Assembly (NCBI GenBank): GCA_036877525.1
Contig: JAZGTH010000075.1
Coordinates: 1,032,501-1,096,500 of the forward strand
Source of the DNA: Chromobotia macracanthus
Taxonomy: Eukaryota; Chordata; Actinopteri; Cypriniformes; Botiidae
Reading direction: 5' to 3'
DNA: 64,000 nucleotides
Of this stretch, positions 35,422 through 46,480 are shown in pieces. Numbering within the stretch: the stretch's first letter is position 1; each line of letters starts with the position of its first letter. The translations under genes and the position numbers were made by a program. The notes under the pieces are model-generated. The model was not told the DNA's origin and did no database searches. It saw only the letters and a list, made by a program, of their open reading frames with translations.

Positions 35422-38400
35422 GCAGGACCTGAAGGACACATTTATAGACAGCGGTGTTATGACGGCTATTAAGGAATGGATCAGCCCACTGCCAGATAAA
35501 AGTCTCCCAGCACTCAGGATCCGAGAGGAACTCCTCAGGATCCTGCAGGAAGTGAGTCATCAGTCAAAGACAGACCACCTCTCTAACACACACGATACAC
35601 CAGTGAACAAGTAGATACAGATGCAAATGACGCTGGTTGTTTGTTTGCAGTTGCCCAGCGTGAGTCAGGAGACTCTGAAGCTCAGTGGAATCGGCCGAGC
35701 CGTCATGTACCTCTACAAACACCCGAAAGAATCTCGTACAAATAAAGATCTCGCCCTGAAACTAATCAGTATGTGCCCAAACACAAACTCAGTCTTTAAA
35801 TGATTATCAGAATCAGGTTTTGCTTACTAATGTGTGATGATAAAGCAAATTAAATGTATATAAAAGTGCTGAAATTTAGCTTTGTAACAATGTTTTCCCA
35901 AAATCATTTAATATTATAATATGGCCAAAAATCTGCCAGTTAGTTGTTCTGATGTACTGTTGATTTGTGTGTGTGTAGATGAGTGGTCACGACCCATCTT
36001 TGGTTTAACATCAAACTACAAGGGAATGACGCGAGAGGAAAGACAACAGAGAGACCTGGACCAGCAGATTGCCCCCCGTAGACGTCTCAGGTTAATAGAC
36101 ACATGCACACTCATCACCTGTCAATCACCTGTCAATCACCTGTCAATCACCTGTCAATCACCTGTCAATCACCTGTCAATCACCTGTCAATCTGCTCCTC
36201 TCATGTGTAAGTGAGCCTCAGAAGTCTGACAGGGCAGCAGAAGCAGATGTCTTTGCCCCTTCCCTCAGGTTCACTGTGTGTGCGTGTGTGCATGACCCCC
36301 AGTGGTTGCCTGCACTTCATAAAAACTTCAGTCCTGCTGTGTGTGTGTAATCATTTTTCCTTAGTCTGTTCAATCAAATTCTGTTCATATTCTGTTATTC
36401 CCTCTTACTCTATTAAAATCTGTTTTATTTAATCAGAATCTGTTTTTCTTTTCAGTCAGATTCTGTTTTATTCCATCATTCTGTAATTCTATATCAGATT
36501 CTAATCTTATGTACTGTTCTAATTGTTTAATCATTCTATGATCACATAATATTCAAACATTTTATTCTGCCGTTTTATTTTAGTAACGCTTTATTGTTCT
36601 ATCGGATTGTGATTATTTAATCAATTGCTTTTTTTTAGTCAGTTCTCGTGTAATAAAATGTTACATGTTCTCTTGACTCAGATTCTGCTTTACTCTGTCA
36701 GATCTGTTCTCTAACTCCAGACTCATCCTCCGTCAGTTGTGTGACTCATTTACATATGAGTTCTGATGTGTGTGTTTCTGCATCTCCTGCATTATGATTG
36801 TGTGTGCGTGTATACTGTTGTTTTTCTTTAAATGTGGGTATTTACATTCAGGCTTGTGTGATCAGACTCCATCTGTTAGCCAAACCCCGGTGGTCTGGAC
36901 CATGGGCCTCTGGGATGCGACTGCACTGCTGAGCACACAATGAAACACTGGTCGCATGTCTAATAACAGTGAATATGTGATTTATTTACACCTTCTGAAT
37001 CCTGTGTGTGTCTTCAACAGTTCTGGTGGACAGACTCCTCGCAGGGATCTGGAGAAAGTGCTGACAGGAGAGGAAAAGTAAGTCTTTCTCACACAAGTTG
37101 TCTGTTTAAACATTTCACTTATTATTTTTCTGTTATTGTTATTTTGGTTTTCCGTTACTACCCAATAAAATATTCTAGAGCTTTGCAACTAGAAAGATAT
37201 ATATATATTTAAAAAACCAAAGACTAATAAATACCTTGATTTTAATGGTCATTTTGCCTTATTTGAAATAAATGTAATTTTAAGTTATCATGAGTTCCTT
37301 GTAAGTTTTTTGAGTCCCTGATTGAGAAACCCTGCTTTAAAAAGATGGAGCCCATGAACTACCACTCTCTCTCACTATCTCTCTCTCTCTTTTTCTCACT
37401 CTCAGGGCATTGCGGCCAGGCGACCCAGGGTTCTGTGCGAGGGCACGTGTTCCCATGCCATCCAATAAAGACTATGTGGTTCGACCCAAGTGGAACGTAG
37501 ATATGGACTCGAACAGAGTGAGTGTACTTGTGGGCGGGGCTTACACTTGGATGGTTGAATGGGAGGCCTCAGGAGATGAGTGAGAAGTGGGCGGAGTCAG
37601 GATATCTGACTGGAAAAGGAATTTTTACTGTTATCTGATTGCTAGAGAAGCTTTAGGAAGGGCATCAGCCTGCTGGAGAAGCACAAACGGCGTTTTGCAG
37701 AGGAGAGGAAACAGCGGCGCCCACAGGGAGCTGTGAAAATCAGCATTGAGGGAAATCGTATGCCCCTGTAGTTCACACTCCTGCCTGAAGGGGGCAGTAA
37801 GTGGCTGCATGGTGCATGCTGTACTGTACACGGTGTGCTAGGGAACAGAGCTGTTAACTCCCAAATAACACTAGATCACGTGACCCAGAATTTAATCTTT
37901 GACCCCGTTGTGTAACGCAAACAAACTCCACCAGCCTCATGTTTGTGGTAATAAATAAATATTCTAGTTTCTTTATAGATCCAGTCTAGATTCCCTTTGA
38001 ATATCTCAGCTCATTTTTGCGAACTTGGTCAAATTATCTTTAACCAACATGCAAATCTGACCAACATGGTAAAATGCAAGTAACTGTTACTGTGTTTGAG
38101 GATCAGGGTAGACACAAATACATGACGTTTGGGAGGAGCCTGATCCTGCAGTCCTGTCAATCATTTTTCTAGTGTGTTTAAGCAGATTTTTGTAATGAGT
38201 GAAACTGTCCAGGTCATTCAATGTGGGGTGGGGTGGTCTTTTTAGGACTAAATGTATTTACTGGCTGCTTGTTTCTCTGTGTTAGTTTTGTGTGTCTGAC
38301 TGCTGGAGAACTGCCTGTTTGTGCTTATAGTAGCACTTTAGAGTTGATTGCTGTTTTCTTTAAAACGACTTTAGAACATTTTAAAAATGATTTGATTCAT

Positions 38401-38533
38401 TTCTCAGGGTCCGATGAAGAAAGGATTGTCACGAGTAGATAAACAGATGCGACGCTTTGCAGATATCAAGCGATTAACGAAGACGGGACACGCAGTGAAG
38501 ATTAGCGTAGAGGGGAACCGCATGCCCCTCTGA
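32365..38533 (+). CDS. iws1: IWS1 transcription elongation factor, two indel defects and alternative last exons
   Basis: IWS1/Spn1 binds SUPT6H and elongating RNA polymerase II. Exons: 32365-32392, 32686-32753, 33203-33771, 34190-34240, 34316-34523, 34601-34658, 34765-34874, 35000-35149/50, 35225-35307, 35422-35551, 35651-35768, 35979-36090, 37021-37077, 37406-37517, then either 37646-37771 or 38408-38533. About 659 residues. The N-terminal half is acidic and rich in Ser/Asp/Glu (phospho-acceptor SDSE-type repeats, fewer than in mammals). [20 protein letters not shown] is nearly invariant in the family. A TFIIS N-terminal-type helical domain spans roughly KQDLKDTFIDSGVM to NEWSRPIFGL, and the C-terminal motif is AVKIS-EGNRMPL. 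Oddities: one extra base near 33398-33400, and no GT exactly at the phase-correct donor after 35150. AATAAA at 37950-37955 and 38718-38723. Confidence 0.92.
36108..36192. repeat. 11-bp tandem repeat in an iws1 intron
   Basis: About seven exact copies of cacctgtcaat, 18 bp after the donor of the exon ending at 36090. Confidence 0.95.
37646..37771 (+). CDS. iws1: iws1 alternative last coding exon A (upstream copy)
   Basis: The acceptor is tgattgctag/aga. The exon opens in phase 0, as the preceding exon (ends 37517 at AGA) requires, and encodes 41 residues plus TAG, ending AVKISIEGNRMPL. It has its own AATAAA at 37950-37955. Its middle (EKHKRRFAEERKQRRPQG) departs from the usual family sequence, while its end is conserved. 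Confidence 0.75.
   Translation, partial: RSFRKGISLLEKHKRRFAEERKQRRPQGAVKISIEGNRMPL
38408..38533 (+). CDS. iws1: iws1 alternative last coding exon B (downstream copy)
   Basis: The acceptor is atttctcag/ggt in phase 0. It also encodes exactly 41 residues plus TGA, including KKGLSRVDKQMRRFADIK and ending AVKISVEGNRMPL. This copy is closer to the mammalian C-terminus ([20 protein letters not shown]) and is probably the ancestral exon. AATAAA at 38718-38723. Confidence 0.85.
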   Translation, partial: GPMKKGLSRVDKQMRRFADIKRLTKTGHAVKISVEGNRMPL

Positions 38534-39329
38534 TACCCCTCTGATGCCCCACTGTCAGAATTACCCACCTGCCCCAAATCCCCCATGCTTTATTTTTCTG
38601 TTTTATTGTTCTGTATAATGGTGCTGGTCTTGGTTTCTGCAGCAGTTCTGCAGAATCGTGAGATTTCAGTATGTCTGTGATTTATCACTGCAGTGTTTGC
38701 TCTCGTTTATCTTTCATAATAAAGTTTCCATGCCCTGAATTTTACTCACATTCTCCTCGTCAGTGTTTATTTTTATTCACTTACAGTACAATGCAAAAAT
38801 GAGAATACAAAAATAGTCACAATGTCTAGTTTATAGATGCCATGTCGTAACAGTGATGTGATTTTAAAATGAAATGAACTGAAACTCAACTTTGCAACAT
38901 CTGTAATGATATTAGTCTAATAATGTTATTGTTTAGGGGGCAGTTGTGGCCTGCTGGTAAAACATGATACAGTAGCTGCTGCTTTCTGTTTACAGGTGAA
39001 TGTTTCCTGAAAGCTTAAATTATAAATCATTATTATAAACACTGTTGTGAATTGGTGTAAGGAGATATTGTACACTGACCTGTCATGTACCTGCTCAATA
39101 GCTGATTTTTGTTCATGTTAATTTAAAATGTTGCAGACTGGGTGTCATGTTAGCAGAACATGTTCAGAGTTAATGTGCTGCTTGAACTTACCAAACTGAC
39201 TTCAGTTACTGCAAGTCACTATCACAGTTTTACGAAAGTTAGTTCTGACAAAAAGCACTAGCGTTTATTTCCAGCTGGTGTTACTTTGTGTTATAATGAC
39301 ATTTTAACAAGTGATACTGGTCTACACTG

Positions 39330-39528
39330 CACTCCTAAAATAAAGGTTTTAAAAATGTCCTTTATAGTGATTCCATAGAACTGTTTTGGTTCCCCAAAGA
39401 ATTATTCAGTCAAAGGTTTTTAAAAGAACCATTTCTTAATTCCTTTCATGGTCTAAAAATGGCTCTGGTTCTGAGAAAGGTTCTGTGGATATTAAAGGTT
39501 CTTCTATGGTATACTTTTTTTAAGAGTG
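39330..39528. mobile_element. MITE-like element
   Basis: The ends are inverted: cactcctaaaataaaggttt at the left, and cactcttaaaaaaagt read on the minus strand from the right. The interior has repeated ggttctgtgg and aaggttcttctatgg words. This matches a dispersed family of short non-autonomous fish elements; a related, more decayed copy is at 62950-63290. It lies just downstream of the proc stop on the minus strand. Confidence 0.6.
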
Positions 39529-39563
39529 GCGTCACATTTGATCTTGAACAGCACTGTGATGTT

Positions 39564-42500
39564 TTATGTTGTTTTGGTCTGATTATGGTTCTGCTCCTTC
39601 ATCATCTCTTCATGAATCCAAGGCAGGTAGTTACTGAGTCTGGTGTAAACTCCATACTTGCCCTCAGCTGCACACCTCTCTCCCCAGCTCACCACCCCAG
39701 TCAGGAACCAGGTGCCTCTGTAGTTGACTATAAAGGGGCCTCCGCTGTCCCCCGTACACGCATCCATCTCTGCTGTCAGAAATCCTGCGCAGAACATGTT
39801 ATCTGTGATCACCTGATCTGTGGACTGGATGCAACTTATCTGATCCACCACGGGCAGCAGAACCTTCCTCAGGAACCGTGAGGAGCGTCGCATGTAGTGT
39901 GTGGCACCCCAGCCTGTCACCAGCCCTTGCTCGCCGACTTTGAGCAGCCGTGCCGCCAGGTTGACATCAGGCAGGCAGGCGGGTGAGGCGAAGGGTCCCC
40001 GGGTGACAGGGTCAGAGAGGTAAAGCAGAGCGATGTCACTGTCGAAGGTGTATTCATGGAAATGAGGGTGAAGCACGATTTTCTCCACCTTGATCTTCTG
40101 CTCGTCTTTGTCTGGACGCAGTTTATCAAAGTCACCTGTGAACACACACGGATGTCTGAATCTTAGGAACATGTTCTGGGTCTTATTTCACCAAACATTC
40201 TGCATGAACACAAAGCAAATTTTAGTGTCATTAAGACATTGTCACATTTTCATGACAGTTATCACAGTTCATGTCCCTTTTTAGTTTTAGGTGGAATATA
40301 AACATGTTGTTGACACATGCATGTGTGACGTGGTTTAGAATGAAGAAATTACATGTACAATATGGCACACATTGATGGTAATGTGATACATACAGATTTT
40401 CAGTGTCAAAATGCCTTATGAAACCTCTCAGCATAAACCCTCAAATGAAAGGTCACCACTCACCGACGGTCACATGGTCTGGTGTTTGCTGCAGACAGTG
40501 TGCTGCGGTTATAACCCAGCGCTCACTGATCAAAGTTCCACCACAGAAGCCGTAATCATCTGCACGACGGAGCAGAACCTGCAGTGTATAAACACACACG
40601 AGAACTAGGCCATTGATCTGCTGAAAACACATTTAAATATTCAGGATTCAATACCAAAATGTTCTTAAAATTGTTTCGATTGTTTTGCTTGTTTACAGTA
40701 ATGTATTTACAATGGAAGTATACGGGCCAAGTATACCAGAATAGAAGTAACAAAAAAGGAAGCACACAAAAGCAAAGCCACTGAACATTTTCTGTGTTAC
40801 CTAAACACATCTCAGAAGCATTTTATCTCATAATTTCAATAAATCATTTTTATATTGTTCAACATTATAACTGTTATGTAAAAGGAAAGATTTTGCGCAC
40901 CTGCCAGGGACTTCCACCCTGACCCTGCAGCTGCCCTCCAACAATACGTGTGTCTTCATTTACACCTGTGATGTCACTTCCTGAAGGAGCCAGTTCATCT
41001 GATGAATGGTTAAGGTTATGCAGCACCACCGGTGGGTTTGTAGGGGGTCTGGTTTGGTTTGTTGGCAGGTAACAGTTGTTTGGCAAACTTCTGTTTTGAT
41101 GTGATAAGTCAGTTGAGCTTCCCAGAGTGTGGGTGTGGTTTACATGATCAGTGTGGGTCATGTGATCAGTGTGGGTCATGTGACCAGTGTGTGGGTCATG
41201 TGACCAGTGTGGGTGTGGTTTACATGATCAGTGTGGGTCATGTGACCAGTGTGGGTGTGGTTTATGTGATCAGTGTGGGTCATGTGACCAGTGTGGGTGT
41301 GGGTCATGTGATCAGTGTGGGTCATGTGACCAGTGTGGGTGTGGTTTATATAATCCGTGTATATGTCGGTGGTGATTATATCATCTAAGGAGCGAGACAT
41401 GATTCCACTAGTCCACTGTTTTCCACAGGGGTACTGCACTAACACACAAACACACACACAGAAGAGAGTTCACGTCTACATTTGTTCAGGTATTAGGTAT
41501 GTAAGGACAGATATTGTTCCTGTAGCACCGGTGGTTAACCTTACCTTAGTACATTGTGATTTTATTTTATTTGTGTTACTTACCTGATGGATTACAACTC
41601 CGTCCGTCTTCATCTAGCTGGTAACCATCTGCGCAGCTGCAGGTGACACCCGCTGTTTGCTCTGAATGACTGCAGTAATGTAGACAACCTCCATTCTTAT
41701 ATTTACAGTCAAACACCTCTGAACACACACACGCGGATGCACAGTTTTATTTCTCTCTCTTTTAAAAACATTCAAGCAGAATCACATTAAAACACAGAGA
41801 TGTTTCCTGCATGTGTGAGAATGTTTGCTGCAGGTTTTGTAGCAGATGACCTACAGTGTGTATGGTGTGTGCGCTGTTGTGTCCCACAATGCATTGCGCT
41901 CCATCTTTCTTCATTATTTGATCAGAAATGATTTATAATGGTAAATATAACTACTTGAATATAACTGATGACTAAAAAATAGTGGTAATAAAGTTATTTT
42001 ATAAAAATGAAGCACACTACAGGCTGGAATGTGTTGCAGACTGTTCACTGTTTCACATACACTGTGAGTTTGTAGGCTGTACTGTATTTACTGTACATTT
42101 GCACTGCATTTCATTAACGTGGAAAATCAGTTTAAAGTGTTTTTAGCAAACCTCTTTCACAGTTTAAGCCGCTGTACTGAGGTGGACACAAACATTCATG
42201 TCCGCCACGACTCTCGCTGCAGATTCCTCCGTTCAGACACGGATTGAACTGACACACCTTCAGATCTAAACATGACAAAAACTGTAACAGGATTTTTGTA
42301 CACACTACGTATCAGTAACACTGGCGGAAGCTTTTTGGAGGTTAACATGTCAAAGGGATGAGATGAAAGAAACACATACTCTGATATCTGTACCAAAACT
42401 CCATCTGAAAAACAGTACAAAATCAGAGTCACAATAAAAAAGTGTGTGTTACGGCTTTAGAATATCCACAAAGAATATTTATATCTCTAGTTCTTTAATA

Positions 42501-43088
42501 AACCATCATCATATACTGGTGCTTTAAATAACACAGAAACCAACACACTGATCTGAAAGATGAGAAAGGAAAAAACTTGCTCTCTTGTATACCTGAAATA
42601 TTTTTGGTATAAAACAGCCCTACCCTCTAACCAAACCCAAGTTGTTTAATGTTATTTATTGTTTAATGTAGGTGAAAATCACACACGTCTCTCTGTGATG
42701 TGACTGTACCGTTCTCTCTGTGTTCTGAAAGATCTCGGCTGCCTCCTCCTGAGAGCAGAGCTCCTCATAACATTCTCGCTCCAGATTTCCTGGTTTCATC
42801 TCCTCCAGAAAGACGTTCGCCCTTCGATTCCTGAGCAGATGACCAGCATCACGCCTGTCCAGAAACACTGAACACAACACACCGATCAACACACACAGCA
42901 AAACACACACATGACATGGATAGACAATCTGAGACTGACAGACAGACGAGAGACGGACAGACATACAGATGAGAAACAGACAGACATAGACAGAGAGACA
43001 GACAGACGAAAGACAGTTCACCTGTTGACTGCAGGCCTGAGGTCAGATGTATTATCAGAAAAATGATGCAGATCATGGATTCAGACAT
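39564..43088 (-). CDS. proc: Protein C-type vitamin-K-dependent serine protease
   Basis: Secreted Gla-EGF-EGF-trypsin zymogen. Exons from the 5' end: 43022-43088, 42710-42867, 42380-42404, 42152-42265, 41584-41718, 40901-41438, 40464-40578, 39564-40135. The first exon holds a signal peptide (MICIIFLIIHLTSG). The second has the propeptide (NRRAN cleavage) and Gla domain (FLEEMKPGNLERECYEELC). A 25-bp aromatic-stack exon follows, then EGF1 (NPCLNGGIC) and EGF2. The linker exon starts VQYPCGKQ and reaches the activation site DTR/IVGG. The catalytic triad is intact (TAAHC, SDIALL, GDSGGP), with GTWFLTGVVSWGE and GKYGVYTR near the end. The linker exon contains a tandem repeat, and a 2-bp gain at 41187-41192 breaks the frame. 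Protein C is favoured over factors VII, IX and X by GTWFL/WIH and by adjacency to iws1. TTTATT at 39264-39269 is a minus-strand poly(A) signal. Confidence 0.82.
41115..41352 (-). repeat. Coding minisatellite in the proc linker exon
   Basis: About a dozen degenerate 18-24 bp copies of gtgggtcatgtgaccagt / gtgggtgtggtttacatgat. Read on the minus strand they encode His/Thr-rich repeats of the type HTHTGHMTHTDHM between the PCGKQ light-chain end and the activation peptide. One unit near 41185-41195 has gtgtgtggg instead of gtgtggg, which shifts the frame by two. Confidence 0.85.
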
Positions 43089-44668
43089 TAATAAACTGCA
43101 GATCGGGTCAAATAACCTGCTGAATATATAATTCAATTTAATAATATATTTTTAAAAAATCATCATAGAGCTCCTCTGTTGGCTATTACAAAAAGACAAA
43201 ATAAACTTGAAGAAATGCTAAATTAAAAATGTGACATTTTTCTGGCAGGTTTATTTTAATAACATCTGTCATTTGGTCATATGGAGACTCCTCAGAAAGC
43301 TGCAGCAGATGCAGGAGGGAAAGTTTACAATAACACAAAGACTTGAAAATATCTGACAACTGTTCATGTTGCTCAGCTGTCCTGAGAACATTCAGAAGAT
43401 CAAAAGTCATTTGCTCACCCTGTTTTCACTGTGTTTTCCTTCCTGATATGGTTTTGCTGAGACCAGAAGAAACGTTTACTGTTTTAATAAAAAGACTTTA
43501 TATTACCTCAGATAAACCTGTGGTGAAAACAGCAACAGCAGCAGCATCTGCAAAACGATAAATAACAGTGTTTGTATATTGTGTTACAACACTGACCTTT
43601 AGACAGACACACTGTTTGCACACACAAACGTTTACTTATCTGTCTAAATAGAGACATTCCATAGACTTCTGTTTTTATACTAGTCATAACTAGTCATAAA
43701 CACTATAACCAACACTAACCCACACTCTTAATCTAACAGAAAACTTCTGCACTTGTTCCCAAAAGAAGGTTTTCCTCAGATTTATTCATCAGTGGTGTTT
43801 GTTAAGACAAGCATGAGACTGTTTCTGTCATTTAAAAGAGACTATTTTAGTTTACTGTGAAAGGGCTTTTCCAAACGTATTTATTAAGAATATATGACAA
43901 TAGTTTTCTTTTGTTTGGATTTGTCAGACGAAAAGTAAAAAGTACAGCTACAGAAAAACAAAATCTACTTAATTCTTACTTTGTTAACAAATTGTTTTTG
44001 TCTTTCTTTCTTTCTTTCCCTTTCTGATTTTATGTCGTTCTCTTTCAAATAAACTGTTAAAACAGTTTAAAAAAAAAAGTTAAAAAAAGTTAAAAAAAGT
44101 TTTTAATTTAAGTTTTTAAAATTTTAATTTGTGAGATTTTTAACAATAATGAAAGTGAAATGGTGAGCATTTGTATGTTTATTTATGTTTAAATTTTAGA
44201 CAAAAATAAAATTGAGCCAACCTCTTCATTTCTGTTATTGGACAATTTCAGTTTCATTCATAAATTAAAAAATGTTGCGTAACAATCAAAACCACTAAAG
44301 GTGAGAACTTCAGTGCTGTGTTTGACGTTCAGGAAACACAGCAGATGTGTCTATATCTTTACATTGTAATTCTACTTTCTTATATTCAATGCAATTTCAC
44401 AAAGTGAATATTATTCAAATTGAGTGAATTAAATTTAATTCAGATTGAGAAAGTGAATAAGAATTTCAAGGCAATTTTAAATTCGATTCTGAATGGTGCT
44501 CAATAACGGCATTGTGTTTGGACTGTCATCAGTCTGGAGGGCCGTGCAGAGTTCATCTTGTATTCTCTGAATAACAGAAATAATTTAAGCAGAAAGCAGC
44601 ACTTGAAAACCTTCATGAATCTCCCCAGAGCAGAAGCGAGTGAATAACAGACTGCTGATGAATCACAG

Positions 44669-44711
<43 letters not shown>

Positions 44712-44954
44712 GCAAAATTACAGGACTCAAACTTTGGCTTTTGATATACAGTTTCTTCATTTCTGTCTGTGGTGTCTATTTGTTTGCACAAACAAAACAG
44801 CTATACCGGTAAACTGTTACATAAAGTTATGATACAGGATTCAGAAAACTCCAATGAGGTGAGATTCTTCTGGAAAAAACAATTAATATATTAATAAAAG
44901 AAACTAAGTAAGACTAAACTGAAAGTAATTTAGTACAGTGGTTTGAATCAGTGT
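43089..44954. other. proc upstream flank, no gene seen
   Basis: Mostly AT-rich sequence, including T- and A-rich runs around 43990-44120 and a (GA)n tract at 44668-44712. The proc promoter must lie in the first part, but I see no clear TATA box or liver-factor site that I would defend. Confidence 0.5.
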
Positions 44955-46480
44955 TTATCAGTTTACAGTCAGTGGTTACAGTGTTTTCATTCAGTGGTTA
45001 CAGTCAGTGGTTACAGTGTCAGTGGTTACAGTGTTTTCAGTCAGTGGTTACAGTCAGTGGTTACAGTGTCAGTGGTTACAGTGTTTTCAGTCAGTGGTTA
45101 CAGTGTTTTGAGTCAGTGGTTACAGTCAGTGGTTACAGTGTCAGTGGTTACAGTGTTTTGAGTCAGTGGTTACAGTGTTTTGAGTCAGTGGTTACAGTCA
45201 GTGGTTACAGTGTCAGTGGTTACAGTGTTTTGAGTCAGTGGTTACAGTCAGTGGTTACAGTCAGTGGTTACAGTCAGTGGTTACAGTGTTTTGAGTCAGT
45301 GGTTACAGTCAGTGGTTACAGTGTTTTGAGTCAGTGGTTACAGTCAGTGGTTACAGTCAGTGGTTACAGTGTCAGTGGTTACAGTGTTTTCAGTCAGTGG
45401 TTACAGTCAGTGGTTACAGTGTCAGTGGTTACAGTGTTTTGAGTCAGTGGTTACAGTGTTTTGAGTCAGTGGTTACAGTCAGTGGTTACAGTCAGTGGTT
45501 ACAGTGTTTTGAGTCAGTGGTTACAGTCAGTGGTTACAGTGTCAGTGGTTACAGTGTTTTGAGTCAGTGGTTACAGTCAGTGGTTACAGTGTTTTGAGTC
45601 AGTGGTTACAGTCAGTGGTTACAGTGTTTTGAGTCAGTGGTTACAGTGTCAGTGGTTACAGTGTTTTGAGTCAGTGGTTACAGTCAGTGGTTACAGTGTT
45701 TTGAGTCAGTGGTTACAGTGTCAGTGGTTACAGTGTTTTGAGTCAGTGGTTACAGTGTCAGTGGTTACAGTGTTTTGAGTCAGTGGTTACAGTGTCAGTG
45801 GTTACAGTGTTTTCAGTCAGTGGTTACAGTGTCAGTGGTTACAGTGTTTTCAGTCAGTGGTTACAGTGTCAGTGGTTACAGTGTTTTGAGTCAGTGGTTA
45901 CAGTGTTTTGAGTCAGTGGTTACAGTCAGTGGTTACAGTGTTTTGAGTCAGTGGTTACAGTCAGTGGTTACAGTGTTTTGAGTCAGTGGTTACAGTCAGT
46001 GGTTACAGTGTTTTGAGTCAGTGGTTACAGTCAGTGGTTACAGTGTCAGTGGTTACAGTGTTTTGAGTTAGTGTTTACAGTCTGTGGTTACAGTGTCAGT
46101 GGTTACAGTGTTTTCAGTCAGTGTTTACAGTCAGTGGTTACAGTGTTTTCAGTCAGTGGTTACAGTGTTTTGAGTCAGTGGTTACAGTGTTTTGAGTCAG
46201 TGGTTACAGTCAGTGGTTACAGTCAGTGGTTACAGTGTCAGTGGTTACAGTGTTTTGAGTCAGTGTTTACAGTCTGTGGTTACAGTGTCAGTGGTTACAG
46301 TGTTTTGAGTCAGTGGTTACAGTGTTTTCAGTCAGTGGTTACAGTGTTTACAGTCAGTGGTTACAGTGTCAGTGGTTACAGTGTTTTCAGTCAGTGGTTA
46401 CAGTGTTTTGAGTCAGTGGTTACAGTCAGTGGTTACAGTCAGTGGTTACAGTGTTTTCAGTCAGTGTTTACAGTCAGTGG
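44955..46480. repeat. 1.5-kb compound minisatellite
   Basis: Mixed 13-bp (cagtggttacagt) and longer units that insert gttttgagt, gttttcagt or gt between copies. More than 90 copies of agtggttacag occur. The ORFs of up to 163 codons inside it contain only repeats of QSVVTVSGYS-type words and are artefacts. Confidence 0.97.

Noticed and set aside
39459..39881. 140-codon plus-strand ORF
   Set aside because: Antisense of the proc catalytic exon, which has the trypsin motifs in the other strand.
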